Shown: piece by piece, positions 50,697 through 59,754 of the stretch
Layout: each line of letters starts with the position of its first letter
How positions within the stretch are numbered: the first letter of the stretch is position 1
Assembly (NCBI GenBank): GCA_965277735.1
Contig: CBDIDO010000001.1
Span: 62,001 to 126,000 of the forward strand
Source: RH-AL1 sp965277735
Lineage (GTDB): Bacteria; Pseudomonadota; Alphaproteobacteria; Rhizobiales; Beijerinckiaceae
Reading direction: 5' to 3'
DNA length: 64,000 bases
Made by a program: the position numbers and the translations under genes
The notes under the pieces: generated by a model
What the model was told of the DNA's origin: nothing
Databases searched by the model: none
The model's input: only the letters and a program-made list of their open reading frames with translations

Positions 50697-51263
50697 TCAG
50701 GTGGCGTCGTATCCTGCGGCAGCGAGGTAGGCTTGGCATTCGGCCGGCCCGAAGCGCTCGATTGCTTCCGCGATGGTCTTCCAGAGCGCCGTGATGGTTC
50801 GTGGTGCGGCGGCGCGCAGCAGGGCCTTCAGCTTCGCGAACGCCATCTCGATCGGGTTGAAGTCCGGCGAGTAGGCCGGCAGGTAGAGCAGCTTCGCCCT
50901 CGCCGCCTCGATCGCCTCGCGGACGCCGTCCACCTTGTGCGCCGGCAGGTTGTCCATCACCACGATGTCGCCGGGGCGCAGCTCCGGCACGAGCACCGTC
51001 GTCACGTAGGCGCGGAAGGCCGGCCCGTCCATCGCGCCGTCGATGAGCATCGGCGCCACGAGACCGCGGGTGGTGAGGCCGGCGGTGAAGGTCGTCGTCT
51101 TCCAATGGCCGTGCGGCACCGCGGCCCGGCAGCGCTCGCCTCTCGGCGCCCGTCCTCGCAGGCGCGCCATCTTGGTCGTCGCGCCCGTCTCGTCGATGAA
51201 GACGAGCGTGTCGGGATCGAGGTCGAGCTGGCCTTCGAACCAGGCCTCGCGCGCCGCCTTCAC
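50697..51263 (-). CDS. IS630 transposase, catalytic frame (orfB)
   Basis: The 188-residue frame holds the DDE domain: first Asp in LVFIDETGATTK, second Asp in VVMDNLPAHK and the Glu in YSPDFNPIEMAFAKLK, the right spacing for IS630/Tc1. The ORF opens with GTG at 51263 but is probably made as a fusion with orfA by a -1 shift at the A7 run at 51298-51304. All catalytic residues are intact, so the element may still be mobile. Confidence 0.88.
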   Translation of the reverse strand: MKAAREAWFEGQLDLDPDTLVFIDETGATTKMARLRGRAPRGERCRAAVPHGHWKTTTFTAGLTTRGLVAPMLIDGAMDGPAFRAYVTTVLVPELRPGDIVVMDNLPAHKVDGVREAIEAARAKLLYLPAYSPDFNPIEMAFAKLKALLRAAAPRTITALWKTIAEAIERFGPAECQAYLAAAGYDAT

Positions 51264-51643
51264 GTCGGCGCGCTGCTGCTCGGCGGCGTGCGCGGTCTTT
51301 TTTTATACGTGATGCCGCGCCGGTCGAAGAAGCGCCAGATCGTCGTGAGGCCGAAGCGCGCATCGCGCGCGTCGATCAGCTTCGTGCGCAGGTCCTCGAG
51401 CGTGACGTCGGGAGCGGCCGCGACCTCGGCGAGGATGAAGTCGGCATGCGCCTCGATGCGGTGCGACCGGCGATCGCCGCCCTGGCGCGCCGGCGCCAGG
51501 TTGCCGGACGCCTTGCGCCGGCACCAGCGGATCGCGGTCGTCGGGCTGACCGAGAAGCGGGCCGCCGCCTGGCGCCGCGAAAGGCCGCCATCGACGACGG
51601 CGACGACGCGTTCACGAAGATCGAGCGACAACGGCTGGCCCAT
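51260..51643 (-). CDS. IS630 transposase, first frame (orfA)
   Basis: The 127-residue product has a helix-turn-helix N-terminus (SLDLRERVVAVVDGGLSRRQAAARF, then TTAIRWCRR) that binds the IS ends, and a linker ending ITYKKRPRTPP. The run TATAAAAAAAGACC (minus strand; A7 at 51298-51304) near its end allows a -1 shift, after which the second frame continues KTAHAAEQQRADVK. Without the shift it stops at 51260. This matches the programmed-frameshift layout of many IS630 elements. Confidence 0.88.
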   Translation of the reverse strand: MGQPLSLDLRERVVAVVDGGLSRRQAAARFSVSPTTAIRWCRRKASGNLAPARQGGDRRSHRIEAHADFILAEVAAAPDVTLEDLRTKLIDARDARFGLTTIWRFFDRRGITYKKRPRTPPSSSAPT

Positions 51644-51781
51644 GCGTGCCGGCCTCCTCGCGCCAGCACGAAGCTTGAATCAGGCCGCAGCCGATTCGGG
51701 AATCCCACCACGAGTCCCGCCGATCGGAAAGTGCTCTAGGTCCATTCTTCCGGCGGATGTGGCGGCGGAAGCACCATCTTT

Positions 51782-52681
51782 TCACGCAACCGGGGCGCGC
51801 TGACCGACCACCACCCTGTCGAGCCCGGCGAGGTCGTGCAACACCCTGACCTCGGTGAGACTTCGGCCGAGCAAGTCCGCAACCGGGGCGCCCTGGTCGT
51901 GGCCGCATTCGAAGGCGGCGACACCTCCGGGTTGCAGGAGATCGGGGAGCCGGGGCGCCAGCGCGCGGTAGGCGTCGAGACCGTCCACACCGCCGTCGAG
52001 CGCGGCGACCGGATCGTGGTCGCGCACCTCCGGATCGAGTCCGGCGAGGTCGCCGCGCGGGATGTAGGGCGGGTTCGAGACCACGATGTCGAAGCGCGCG
52101 CCGATTGCATCGCCCCACGAGCCGCAGACGATCCCCGCGCGCGACGCGAGGCCGAGAGCCGCCAGGTTATCGCGTGCGACGCGGCAGGCACCCGCCGAGC
52201 GGTCGATCCCGACCCCAAAGGCGCCGGGCAACTCATGCAGCAGCGCGCAGAGGATCGCGCCGGAGCCGGTGCCGAGGTCGAGGAGGCGGAACGGGTCATG
52301 CCGACGCCCGCCGATCGCATCGAGCACGGCGCCGACAACGCCCTCGGTGTCCGCGCGCGGGTCGAGCACGTCCGGCGAGACGGCGAGGTCGAGCCCCCAG
52401 AACTCGCGCCGGCCGAGCAGGCGCGAAACCGGCACATGGGCGATGCGGCGCATCGCAAGCACGGTCAGCGCGTCGGCCGCGGCGCCGAGCGGCAGATCGG
52501 GGTCGCGCACCAGCCCCGCGTGGTCGATGCCGCAGGCGGCGCAGACGAGCAGGCGCGCATCGAGATCGGGGCTGGCGATGCCTTGATGCGCGAAGAGCGC
52601 GGCAAGGCCGTTGCGCGCTTTGGCGCGCGGCGTCGCCGGCGACAGCTCGACGGCCACGGTCGCGGCGTGTCTCGGGTGCAT
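51782..52681 (-). CDS. prmC: Peptide chain release factor N5-glutamine methyltransferase
   Basis: The 299-residue enzyme methylates the Gln of the GGQ motif in release factors. It has an N-terminal helical domain (about 1-90), the SAM-site LLDLGTGSGAILCALL and the hallmark NPPYIPRGDL (NPPY). ATG 52681 has GGAGG six bases upstream. prfA, often the preceding gene, is not adjacent; the gene upstream is divergent. Downstream, 46 bases after the stop, lies the IS630 right end. Confidence 0.93.
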   Translation of the reverse strand: MHPRHAATVAVELSPATPRAKARNGLAALFAHQGIASPDLDARLLVCAACGIDHAGLVRDPDLPLGAAADALTVLAMRRIAHVPVSRLLGRREFWGLDLAVSPDVLDPRADTEGVVGAVLDAIGGRRHDPFRLLDLGTGSGAILCALLHELPGAFGVGIDRSAGACRVARDNLAALGLASRAGIVCGSWGDAIGARFDIVVSNPPYIPRGDLAGLDPEVRDHDPVAALDGGVDGLDAYRALAPRLPDLLQPGGVAAFECGHDQGAPVADLLGRSLTEVRVLHDLAGLDRVVVGQRAPVA

Positions 52682-52762
52682 GCCCCCTCCTGAAAGTTCG
52701 GTCTTTATCCCATGCGGGAGAGATGCGCGGCAAACTTCTGCCGCGTTGCGCGTTGGTCTGGC

Positions 52763-53422
52763 ATGCTGCGCAGTCTTATAAGCCTCGCCGTCATGTGCGC
52801 GCTCCTGTTCATCCCGGCCGGCACCCTGGCGTGGCCGCAGGCGTGGACGTTTCTCGCGCTGTTCAATGTTTGCGGCATCCTGTTCTGGCTCTGGCTGCGC
52901 AAGGCCGATCCCGCGCTGCTGACCGAACGACAGGCGTCTCCGCTCGGCGGTGTCCAGAAAGCGCGTGACCGCGCGATCATGGGCGCCATCCTGTTCGTCT
53001 TCGTGCTGTGGCTGCCGCTGATCGCCCTCGACTGGCGCTTCGGCTGGTCGCATGTGCCGCTGCCCTGGCAGGTCGTCGGCGCGGCCCTCATGGTCATCGC
53101 CTACATCGGGTGGGCCTGGGTGCTCGCCTTCAACAGCTTCGCCTCGACGCAGATCAAGCTGCAGCCCGAGCGCGGCCAGATCGCCGTCGCCGACGGGCCC
53201 TACGCCTATGTGCGGCATCCGATGTACGGCTTCACGTTGCCCCTGATGATCGGCACACCGCTGATGCTCGGTTCGCTCTGGGGCCTGCTGGCCATCGTCC
53301 CCACGTTCGCACTAATGGACGCCCGCGCCCGCGGCGAGGAGGCCATGATGATGGACGGTCTCCAAGGCTATCGCACCTACGCGGAGAAAGTCCGCTCCCG
53401 GCTGGTACCGGGCCTCTGGTAG
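52763..53422 (+). CDS. Isoprenylcysteine carboxyl methyltransferase-like membrane protein
   Basis: The 219-residue protein has about five hydrophobic segments and the ICMT/PEMT core GPYAYVRHPMYGFTLPLMIG near residues 148-167, ending EEAMMMDGLQGYRTYAEKVRSRLVPG. These enzymes methylate lipids or small molecules with SAM; bacteria lack prenylated proteins, so the substrate is unknown. ATG 52763 is preferred because it begins the first TM; upstream starts at 52712 add a short charged leader. It ends four bases from the convergent RND gene. Confidence 0.8.
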   Translation: MLRSLISLAVMCALLFIPAGTLAWPQAWTFLALFNVCGILFWLWLRKADPALLTERQASPLGGVQKARDRAIMGAILFVFVLWLPLIALDWRFGWSHVPLPWQVVGAALMVIAYIGWAWVLAFNSFASTQIKLQPERGQIAVADGPYAYVRHPMYGFTLPLMIGTPLMLGSLWGLLAIVPTFALMDARARGEEAMMMDGLQGYRTYAEKVRSRLVPGLW

Positions 53423-53426
53423 CCGC

Positions 53427-56400
53427 TCAGCCGGCCTTCCGCTTGCGCCACCTGTACTCGCGCACGCGCTGGAAGGAGACGTACAGCATCGGGACGAGGA
53501 AGATGCCGAGCGCCGAGGCGGCCAGCATGCCGCCGAACACCGGCGTGCCAACGCCACGCCGCGACAGCATCGCCGCGCCGTGCGCCGTCACCAGCGGCGC
53601 CAGGCCCGCGAGGAAGGCGATCGACGTCATCATCACCGCGCGGAACCGCATCTTCGAGCCGAGCACCGCGGCCTCGGCGATGTCCATGCCCTTCTCGCGC
53701 TCGTCCTTGGCGAACTCGACGATCAGGATCGCGTTCTTGGCCGCCAGCGCGATCAGCACGACGAGGCCGATCTGCGCATAGAGGTCGAGCGACAGGCCGG
53801 CCAGGATCACGCCGAGATACGAGCCGGCGACGCCGACCGCGACCGACAGCAGCACCGGCACCGGGATCATCCAGCTCTCGTAGAGCGCGACGAGGAACAG
53901 GAAGGCGAACAGCAGCGCGAGCGCCAGGATCGTGCCTGTCTTCGAGCCGGCCTCGTGCTCCTGGTAGGCGGTGCCGGTCCACTCGTAGCTATAGCCCTTG
54001 GGCAGCGTGCTCGCCGAGATGTCGGCCATAGTGTTCAAGGCCGTGCCGGACGAGACGCCCGCGCGCGGCGACCCCTGGATCGAGATGGCGCGGTAATTGT
54101 TGTAGCGGCTGATGACCTGCGGGCCGACGACGATGCGCTTGGCGGCCAGCGCGGCCATCGGCACCATCTCGTTGCGGCCGTTGCGCACGTAGATCTTGTC
54201 GATGTCGGCGATGCCGCGGCGGTCGGCGGATTCGCCCTCGATATTGACCTGCCAGACGCGGCCGAACAGGTTGAAATTGTTGATGTAGGCGCTGCCGAGC
54301 GTCGAGCCGAGCGTGGAGAAGATCGAGCCGATCCCGACGCCGAGCGCCTGCGCCTTGACTCGATCGATGTCGAGGAAGATCGACGGGTTCGACGCGGTGT
54401 AGGTCGAGAAGACGCGCGTCAGCACCGGGCTGGCGTTCGCCGCAGCGAGCAGGCCCTGCATCACGCTCGCGTTGTCGACCGGGTCCTGTCCCTCGAGCGC
54501 CTCGAGCTGGTACTCGAAGCCGCCGGAGGTCGAGAGACCGATGATCGGCGGCAGGTTGAAGGCGATGACGTTGGCCTCGCGGATCTGCTGCGCGTCGGCG
54601 AACATTTTCCGGATCAGCGCCTGCGCCGAGTCGGCCGGCGCCGTGCGCTGGTCGAACGGCTTCAGCTTGATCACCATGAAGCCGTTGTTCGCCTCGTTGG
54701 CCGAATCGAGCAGCGAGAAGCCAATGACGGCGAAGGTCTTATCCACCTGCGGGTAGGAGAGCAGCAGCTTCTCCATCTTGCGCACGACGGCCTTGGTACG
54801 CGCCACCGAGGCGCCGTCGGGCAACTGGATCGAGATGAAGAAGGCGCCCTGGTCCTCCTCCGGCAGGAAGCCCGTCGGCGTCACCGTCGCGAGATAGAAG
54901 ATGCCGCCGCCGAACAGTGCGACGATCAGGATCGAGACCAATGCAAACCGCACCAGGCGCGCAACGACCCAGGCGAAGCCGTCGCGCACGCCGTCGATGC
55001 CGCGCATGATGCGCCCCATGATGCCGCGTTTCGGGCCGTCGTGGCGCAGGAACACCCCGCAGAGCGCCGGCGACAGGGTCAGCGCGTTGATCGCGGAGAT
55101 GATCATCGAGACCGCGATCGTCACCGCGAACTGGCGGAACAGCTGACCCGAGACGCCTGGGATGAAGGCGATCGGCACGAACACCGAGAGCAGCACCAGC
55201 GAGATCGCGATGATCGGCGCAGTGATCTCGCTCATCGCCTTCTTGGTCGCTTCCTTGGGCGTGAGCTCGGGCTCCTCCTCCATCACGCGCTCGACGTTCT
55301 CGACGACGACGATCGCATCATCGACGACGATGCCGATGCCGAGCACCATCGCGAGCAGCGACACGGTATTCGCGGAATAGCCGATCGCCAGCAGCACCGC
55401 GAAGGTGCCGATCAGCGAGACCGGCACCGCGACGGCCGGGATGATGGTGGCGCGCAGCGAGCCGAGAAAGATGAAGACGACGAGCACGACGAGGATGAAG
55501 GCCTCGACGAGCGTGCGGATGACCTCGTGGATCGTGTCCGTGACGAAGGTCGTCGTATCGTAGACGACGGTGGTCTTGAGGCCCTCGGGGAAGCGCGCCT
55601 TGAGGCGGTTCAGCGTCTTGTCCACCGCCGCGGCCGTCGACACCGCATTGGCGCCGGGCGAGAGATAGATGCCGAGCGCCACCGCCGGCTTGCCGGAGAG
55701 CGAGCTCTCGGTGTCCTCGTTTTGCGCGCCGAGCTCGACGCGGGCGACGTCCTTGATCTTGAGGTTCGAGCCGTCCGGATTGGCGCGCAGCACGATGTTG
55801 CCGAACTCGTCGGCCGTGGACAGCCGGCCGGTCGTCTGCAGGTTCAGCTGGAACTGCTGGGTGTCGGGCACCGGTCGCGCGCCGATGCGGCCGATCGCGG
55901 CCTGGTTGTTCTGCGCGTTGATCGCGTTGATGACGTCGGAGGGCGCGAGGTTCAGCGCGGTCAGCCGCTGCGTGTCGAACCAGATGCGCATCGAGTAATT
56001 GAGCTTGCCGAACAGCAGCGCCTGGCCGACGCCCGGCGTGCGCGAGATCTCGTCGAGCACGTTGATAACGGCGTAGTTCGTGATGAACAGCGGGTCCTGC
56101 TTCCCGTTGTCCGAGTAGAGCATCATGAACTGCAGCACCGCCGACGAGCGCTTGCGGATCGTCAGGCCCTGCAGCGTCACCGAGGCCGGCAGCTGGCTCT
56201 GCGCCGTCTGCACGCGGTTGTTAACGTTGACGGTGTCGATGTCGGGGTTCGAGCCGAGGTCGAACGAGACGGTGAGCGTGTACGAACCGTCGTTGCCCGA
56301 GGTCGACTTCATGTAGATCGAGCGATCCACGCCGACCATCTGCGCCTCGATCGGCTGGGCGACCGCCTCCTCGACGTCCTTGGCGGACGCGCCGGGATAG

Positions 56401-56546
56401 GTCGCCGTCACCTGCACCTGCGGCGGCACGATGTCGGGGAATTGCGACAGCGGGATCGCGGTGAGCGCGAGCAGGCCCGCCAGCGTGATGACGACCGCGA
56501 TGACGATCGCGAGCCGCGGCCGGTCGACGAAGACCGAGGAGATCAT
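53427..56546 (-). CDS. RND multidrug efflux permease (HAE1, AcrB/MexB-like)
   Basis: The 1,039-residue inner-membrane pump has two sets of TMs separated by large periplasmic loops, and the proton-relay pair Asp-Asp in GIGIVVDDAIVVVENVERV. TM1 carries PRLAIVIAVVITLAGL, and the porter loops include SGNDGSYTLTVSFDLG. It forms a trimer that exports hydrophobic drugs through a membrane fusion protein and an outer-membrane channel. The fusion protein gene lies 226 bases upstream; no channel gene or local regulator is seen. Confidence 0.96.
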   Translation of the reverse strand: MISSVFVDRPRLAIVIAVVITLAGLLALTAIPLSQFPDIVPPQVQVTATYPGASAKDVEEAVAQPIEAQMVGVDRSIYMKSTSGNDGSYTLTVSFDLGSNPDIDTVNVNNRVQTAQSQLPASVTLQGLTIRKRSSAVLQFMMLYSDNGKQDPLFITNYAVINVLDEISRTPGVGQALLFGKLNYSMRIWFDTQRLTALNLAPSDVINAINAQNNQAAIGRIGARPVPDTQQFQLNLQTTGRLSTADEFGNIVLRANPDGSNLKIKDVARVELGAQNEDTESSLSGKPAVALGIYLSPGANAVSTAAAVDKTLNRLKARFPEGLKTTVVYDTTTFVTDTIHEVIRTLVEAFILVVLVVFIFLGSLRATIIPAVAVPVSLIGTFAVLLAIGYSANTVSLLAMVLGIGIVVDDAIVVVENVERVMEEEPELTPKEATKKAMSEITAPIIAISLVLLSVFVPIAFIPGVSGQLFRQFAVTIAVSMIISAINALTLSPALCGVFLRHDGPKRGIMGRIMRGIDGVRDGFAWVVARLVRFALVSILIVALFGGGIFYLATVTPTGFLPEEDQGAFFISIQLPDGASVARTKAVVRKMEKLLLSYPQVDKTFAVIGFSLLDSANEANNGFMVIKLKPFDQRTAPADSAQALIRKMFADAQQIREANVIAFNLPPIIGLSTSGGFEYQLEALEGQDPVDNASVMQGLLAAANASPVLTRVFSTYTASNPSIFLDIDRVKAQALGVGIGSIFSTLGSTLGSAYINNFNLFGRVWQVNIEGESADRRGIADIDKIYVRNGRNEMVPMAALAAKRIVVGPQVISRYNNYRAISIQGSPRAGVSSGTALNTMADISASTLPKGYSYEWTGTAYQEHEAGSKTGTILALALLFAFLFLVALYESWMIPVPVLLSVAVGVAGSYLGVILAGLSLDLYAQIGLVVLIALAAKNAILIVEFAKDEREKGMDIAEAAVLGSKMRFRAVMMTSIAFLAGLAPLVTAHGAAMLSRRGVGTPVFGGMLAASALGIFLVPMLYVSFQRVREYRWRKRKAG

Positions 56547-56556
56547 CGCGGCCCTC

Positions 56557-56759
56557 CCTTCTCCCGCCTGCGGGAGAAGGTGGCTCCGCGAAGCGGGGTC
56601 GGATGAGGGGAGATGCCGCTCGGCTGGACGATCGCGAGAGGCGCGGGAAGTCCCCTCATCCGCCCTCCGCCAGCCACCCCGTCCCGCTTCGCGGGCGGGG
56701 ACCCCTGGCTGCCTCCGCCCGACTTCGTCGGGCCACCTTCTCCCGCAAGCGGGAGAAGG
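56557..56759. repeat. Large palindromic intergenic repeat (REP/RIME-like)
   Basis: The two ends are near-identical hairpins: CCTTCTCCCG-CCTG-CGGGAGAAGG (56557-56580) and CCTTCTCCCG-CAAG-CGGGAGAAGG (56736-56759). Inside them GGATGAGGGGA (56601-56611) pairs with TCCCCTCATCC (56651-56661), and further GC-rich stems fill the right arm. Such elements are scattered in many rhizobial genomes. This one sits between the fusion protein and the RND pump of the same operon. Confidence 0.8.
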
Positions 56760-56772
56760 AAGAGCCGGGCCC

Positions 56773-57963
56773 TCACTTGCCCTTCTCCAGGCTCGGCGCC
56801 GGCTCGGCGGGGCTCGGCGAGACCTGCTGGCCGCCGCGGACCTTCTGCACGCCTTCCGAGACGATGATCTCGCCCGCCTTCAGGCCGCCGGTGACCGAGG
56901 CGACGGTCGGCGTCGACTGGCCGAGCGTCACGGTGCGGCGCTCGACCTTGTCGTCCGCGCCGACGACCCAGACGTAGTCGCCCTGCTGGTCCATCAGCAC
57001 CGCCGAGCGCGGGATGCCGAGCACGTTCACCGGCTTCACGCCTTCGAGGTACACGGTCACGAACTCGTTGTCGTAGAGCTCGCGGATCGGCGATTTCTCG
57101 GTCGCCATCGCGAGCTTCGGATTGGGGATCGTGCCGCGGACGACGACCGTGTCGGTGCCGGTGTTCACCGTGTTGTCGACGAAATCGAGCTTGCCGATCT
57201 GGCTGTAGATCGTCCCGTCCGGCAGCTTGATCTTCATCTCGACGGCTTTCGAGCCGCCCTGCGGGATGTACTTCTTGCCGAGTTCCTGCAGCGTGCGCAC
57301 CGCGACCGGGAAGGCGACGTACATCGGGTCCTGGCTGACGATCGTGACCAGCGTGCCCGACGACGGCGACACGACGTTGCCCGGTGTGATCGACGTGCGC
57401 CCCAGCTTGCCGTCGATCGGCGCGGCGATCCGCGTGTAGTCGAGGTTGATCTGCGAGGTGGCGACGCTGGCATTGGCGCCGAGCACCTGGGCCTCGAGCG
57501 CCTTCTGCGCGGCGACCGAGGAATCGACGGTGGCCTGCGCGCCGGCGTTGGTGCGCAGCAGCGATTCGGCGCGGCCGGCGGTGAGCTTGGCGTTGACGAG
57601 CTGCGCGGCGAACTGGTCGGCGACCGCCTTCTTGGCGTCGAGGTCGGCCTGGAAGGGCGGGCGCTCCAGCTCGTAGAGCAGGTCGCCCTTCTTGACCTCG
57701 GCGCCGTCCTCGAAATCGACCTTCTCGAGATAGGCGGTCACGCGCGCAACGATCGCCACCCGCTGGATCGCCTGGACGCGGCCGATGAACTGATTGGACT
57801 CCGTGATCGGGGTCTCCTCGACCTTGACGACACCGACCGACGGGGGCCCCGCGGGACCACCCTGGGCCTGCGCCGGCGCCGCAAGCGCGGCCAAGGCCAA
57901 TGTGGCGCTCAAGGTGGAAAGCACGCGGTTCACGACAGCACCAGAAAGGATCGAACGCATCAT
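56773..57963 (-). CDS. Efflux RND periplasmic adaptor (membrane fusion protein, AcrA/MexA-like)
   Basis: The 396-residue protein has a signal peptide (LSATLALAALAAPAQA) and the adaptor order: half lipoyl domain (VKVEETPITESNQFIGRVQAIQRV), an alpha-hairpin (DLDAKKAVADQFAAQLVNAKL...), the returning lipoyl piece and a beta-barrel plus membrane-proximal domain. No lipobox Cys follows the signal peptide. ATG 57963 was chosen (57960 and 57984 are possible). It links the RND pump to an outer-membrane channel. The palindromic repeat stands between the two genes. Confidence 0.92.
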   Translation of the reverse strand: MMRSILSGAVVNRVLSTLSATLALAALAAPAQAQGGPAGPPSVGVVKVEETPITESNQFIGRVQAIQRVAIVARVTAYLEKVDFEDGAEVKKGDLLYELERPPFQADLDAKKAVADQFAAQLVNAKLTAGRAESLLRTNAGAQATVDSSVAAQKALEAQVLGANASVATSQINLDYTRIAAPIDGKLGRTSITPGNVVSPSSGTLVTIVSQDPMYVAFPVAVRTLQELGKKYIPQGGSKAVEMKIKLPDGTIYSQIGKLDFVDNTVNTGTDTVVVRGTIPNPKLAMATEKSPIRELYDNEFVTVYLEGVKPVNVLGIPRSAVLMDQQGDYVWVVGADDKVERRTVTLGQSTPTVASVTGGLKAGEIIVSEGVQKVRGGQQVSPSPAEPAPSLEKGK

Positions 57964-58132
57964 GCCTGCTTCATTTGCCGCCATCTCGAAGCGGCATGCG
58001 GGAACAATCGGGGACAATCAAGGTTTTTGGCCCGACCTCCCTATATCACCCGGCCGCTCACTCTTGTCTCGTGAAGCTTGGGCGGTAGATGTGTTTTGAC
58101 ATGAACGACAGGGGCATTCGCGGCCCGCTGCG

Positions 58133-59626
58133 GTGGAGACGAGTGTGGCTGCGACCGGCGCGATCGATTTCCAGGCGGTCTTTTCTGGTGTGCCGACGCC
58201 GCTCCTGATCCTGACGCCGTCGCTGGCGATCGTCGACATGAACCATGCCTACGTCGAGGCGGTGGGCCGCGATCGCGATGCGCTGGTCGGACGCCCCCTG
58301 TTCGACGCCTTCCCGTCGACCGGCGAGACCGCCCGCAGCCTGCGCGATTCGCTCAATCGCGTCGTCCGCACCGGCAAGCCCGACTTCCTGCCCGTCTTGC
58401 ACTACCCGATCCCGGTCCCTGACGAGAGCGGGGTGGTCGATCGCTATTGGAGCGCCTCGCACCTGCCGATCCTCGGCGAGCATGGCGAGGTCGCGTTCGT
58501 CCTGCAGAACACGCAGGACGTCACCGACATCCACCAGCTCAAGGGCGATGGGGGCATCAAGCCGATGCCGGGGCGCGACGCGCTCGGCAGCTCGATCCTT
58601 GCCAGGGCCGAGCGGGTGCAGGCGCTGAACGACACGCTGCTCGCCGAAAGCGCGCAGCTGCGCAACCTGTTCATGCGCGCGCCGAGCTTCATGTGCCTGC
58701 TGCGCGGGCCGGACTTCCGCTTCGAGCTCGCCAATTCCGCCTTCATGACCTTGATCGGCCAGCGCGACGTCGTCGGGCGCACGGTGCGCGAGGCGATCCC
58801 CGAGGTGGTCGGCCAGGGCTATATCGAGCTGCTCGACAAGGTCTATCGCTCCGGCGAGCCCTTCGTCGGCCGCCAGATGCGGATCGAGTTCGAGCGCACG
58901 CCGGGCAAGGGGCTCGAGGAGGTCTTCGTCAATTTCGTCTACCAGCCCATCATCGCCGAGGACGGCGAGGTCGCCGGCATCTTCGTCGACGGCAACGACG
59001 TCACCGACCACGTCCGGGCGGAGAAGTCGCAATCGATGCTGGTGCGCGAGTTGCACCATCGCGTCCGCAACACGCTCGCGACTGTGCAGGGCGTGATGAA
59101 CTCGACCGCGCGCACCGCCGAGACCATCGAAGAGTACCAATGGGCGTTCTCCGGCCGCATCTCGTCCTTGGCACGCACGCACTCGCTGCTGACCGAGGAG
59201 ATCCAGCAGTTCGTCTCCTTCCCGAGCCTGCTGCGCCAGGAGATCGGCGTCTATGCGGATGGGGCGGACGAGCGCGTCATCCTGGAGGGGCCGGACGTCG
59301 AGCTGCCGTCGCAACTCGCAGTGCCGCTCGGCATGACGATCCACGAGCTGTCGACCAACGCATACCGGCATGGCGCGCTGAGCGAGCCGGAGGGGCAGGT
59401 CACCGTCACCTGGACGGTCGTGCCGGCAAAGGAGAAGCGCATCCTCACTTGGCGCTGGATCGAGTCCGGTGGCCCCGAGGTGGCGCCGCCGGAACGCCAC
59501 GGCTTCGGGTCGATGATCCTGACCCGCGTGCTGTCGCAGCAGATCGGCGCCAAGGTCGAAGCCTCCTACAGCCCGCAGGGCTTCGAGCTGAAGGCGGAGA
59601 TCCCGTTGGACATCGAGCGGGCCTGA
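58133..59626 (+). CDS. HWE-family sensor histidine kinase with two PAS domains
   Basis: The 497-residue protein has PAS domains at about 12-130 and 175-295, then a transmitter. The phosphoacceptor block is RELHHRVRNTLATVQGV with the typical HRV(K/R)N motif. The N-box reads IHELSTNAYRHGAL, and RWIESGGP supplies the WxE element that defines the HWE family. There are no membrane segments, so it senses a cytosolic signal, possibly light or redox if a flavin is bound; no Cys of the LOV type is evident in the expected motif. It starts at GTG 58133 and has no adjacent response regulator. Confidence 0.88.
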   Translation: METSVAATGAIDFQAVFSGVPTPLLILTPSLAIVDMNHAYVEAVGRDRDALVGRPLFDAFPSTGETARSLRDSLNRVVRTGKPDFLPVLHYPIPVPDESGVVDRYWSASHLPILGEHGEVAFVLQNTQDVTDIHQLKGDGGIKPMPGRDALGSSILARAERVQALNDTLLAESAQLRNLFMRAPSFMCLLRGPDFRFELANSAFMTLIGQRDVVGRTVREAIPEVVGQGYIELLDKVYRSGEPFVGRQMRIEFERTPGKGLEEVFVNFVYQPIIAEDGEVAGIFVDGNDVTDHVRAEKSQSMLVRELHHRVRNTLATVQGVMNSTARTAETIEEYQWAFSGRISSLARTHSLLTEEIQQFVSFPSLLRQEIGVYADGADERVILEGPDVELPSQLAVPLGMTIHELSTNAYRHGALSEPEGQVTVTWTVVPAKEKRILTWRWIESGGPEVAPPERHGFGSMILTRVLSQQIGAKVEASYSPQGFELKAEIPLDIERA

Positions 59627-59754
59627 CGCACGCGAAAATGGAATGTCTCGCGGCACTTTTGTTGCGAGCGCAAATTCATCGAGGCATGGCTGCCATGCCT
59701 TGACTGCGGCCAGGGCGGCCCGAGCTAGTGATTGACGACGGAACGGAGGGATCG

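Larger units (their letters stand above)
50684..51736 (-). mobile_element. IS630-family insertion sequence, apparently complete
   Basis: The 1,053-bp element is flanked by TA (50682-50683 and 51737-51738), the expected target duplication of IS630. The terminal inverted repeats begin GAGCATTTTCC and GAGCACTTTCC and agree at 19 of 26 positions. Both transposase frames are open and are joined by an A7 slippery site. The element sits between prmC and DUF4167, genes that are usually neighbours, and breaks neither. Confidence 0.9.

Noticed and set aside
53580..56606. Plus-strand open frame of 1,008 codons
   Set aside because: Antisense to the RND pump; composition (Arg, Asp, His, Gln) is that of reverse-frame noise.
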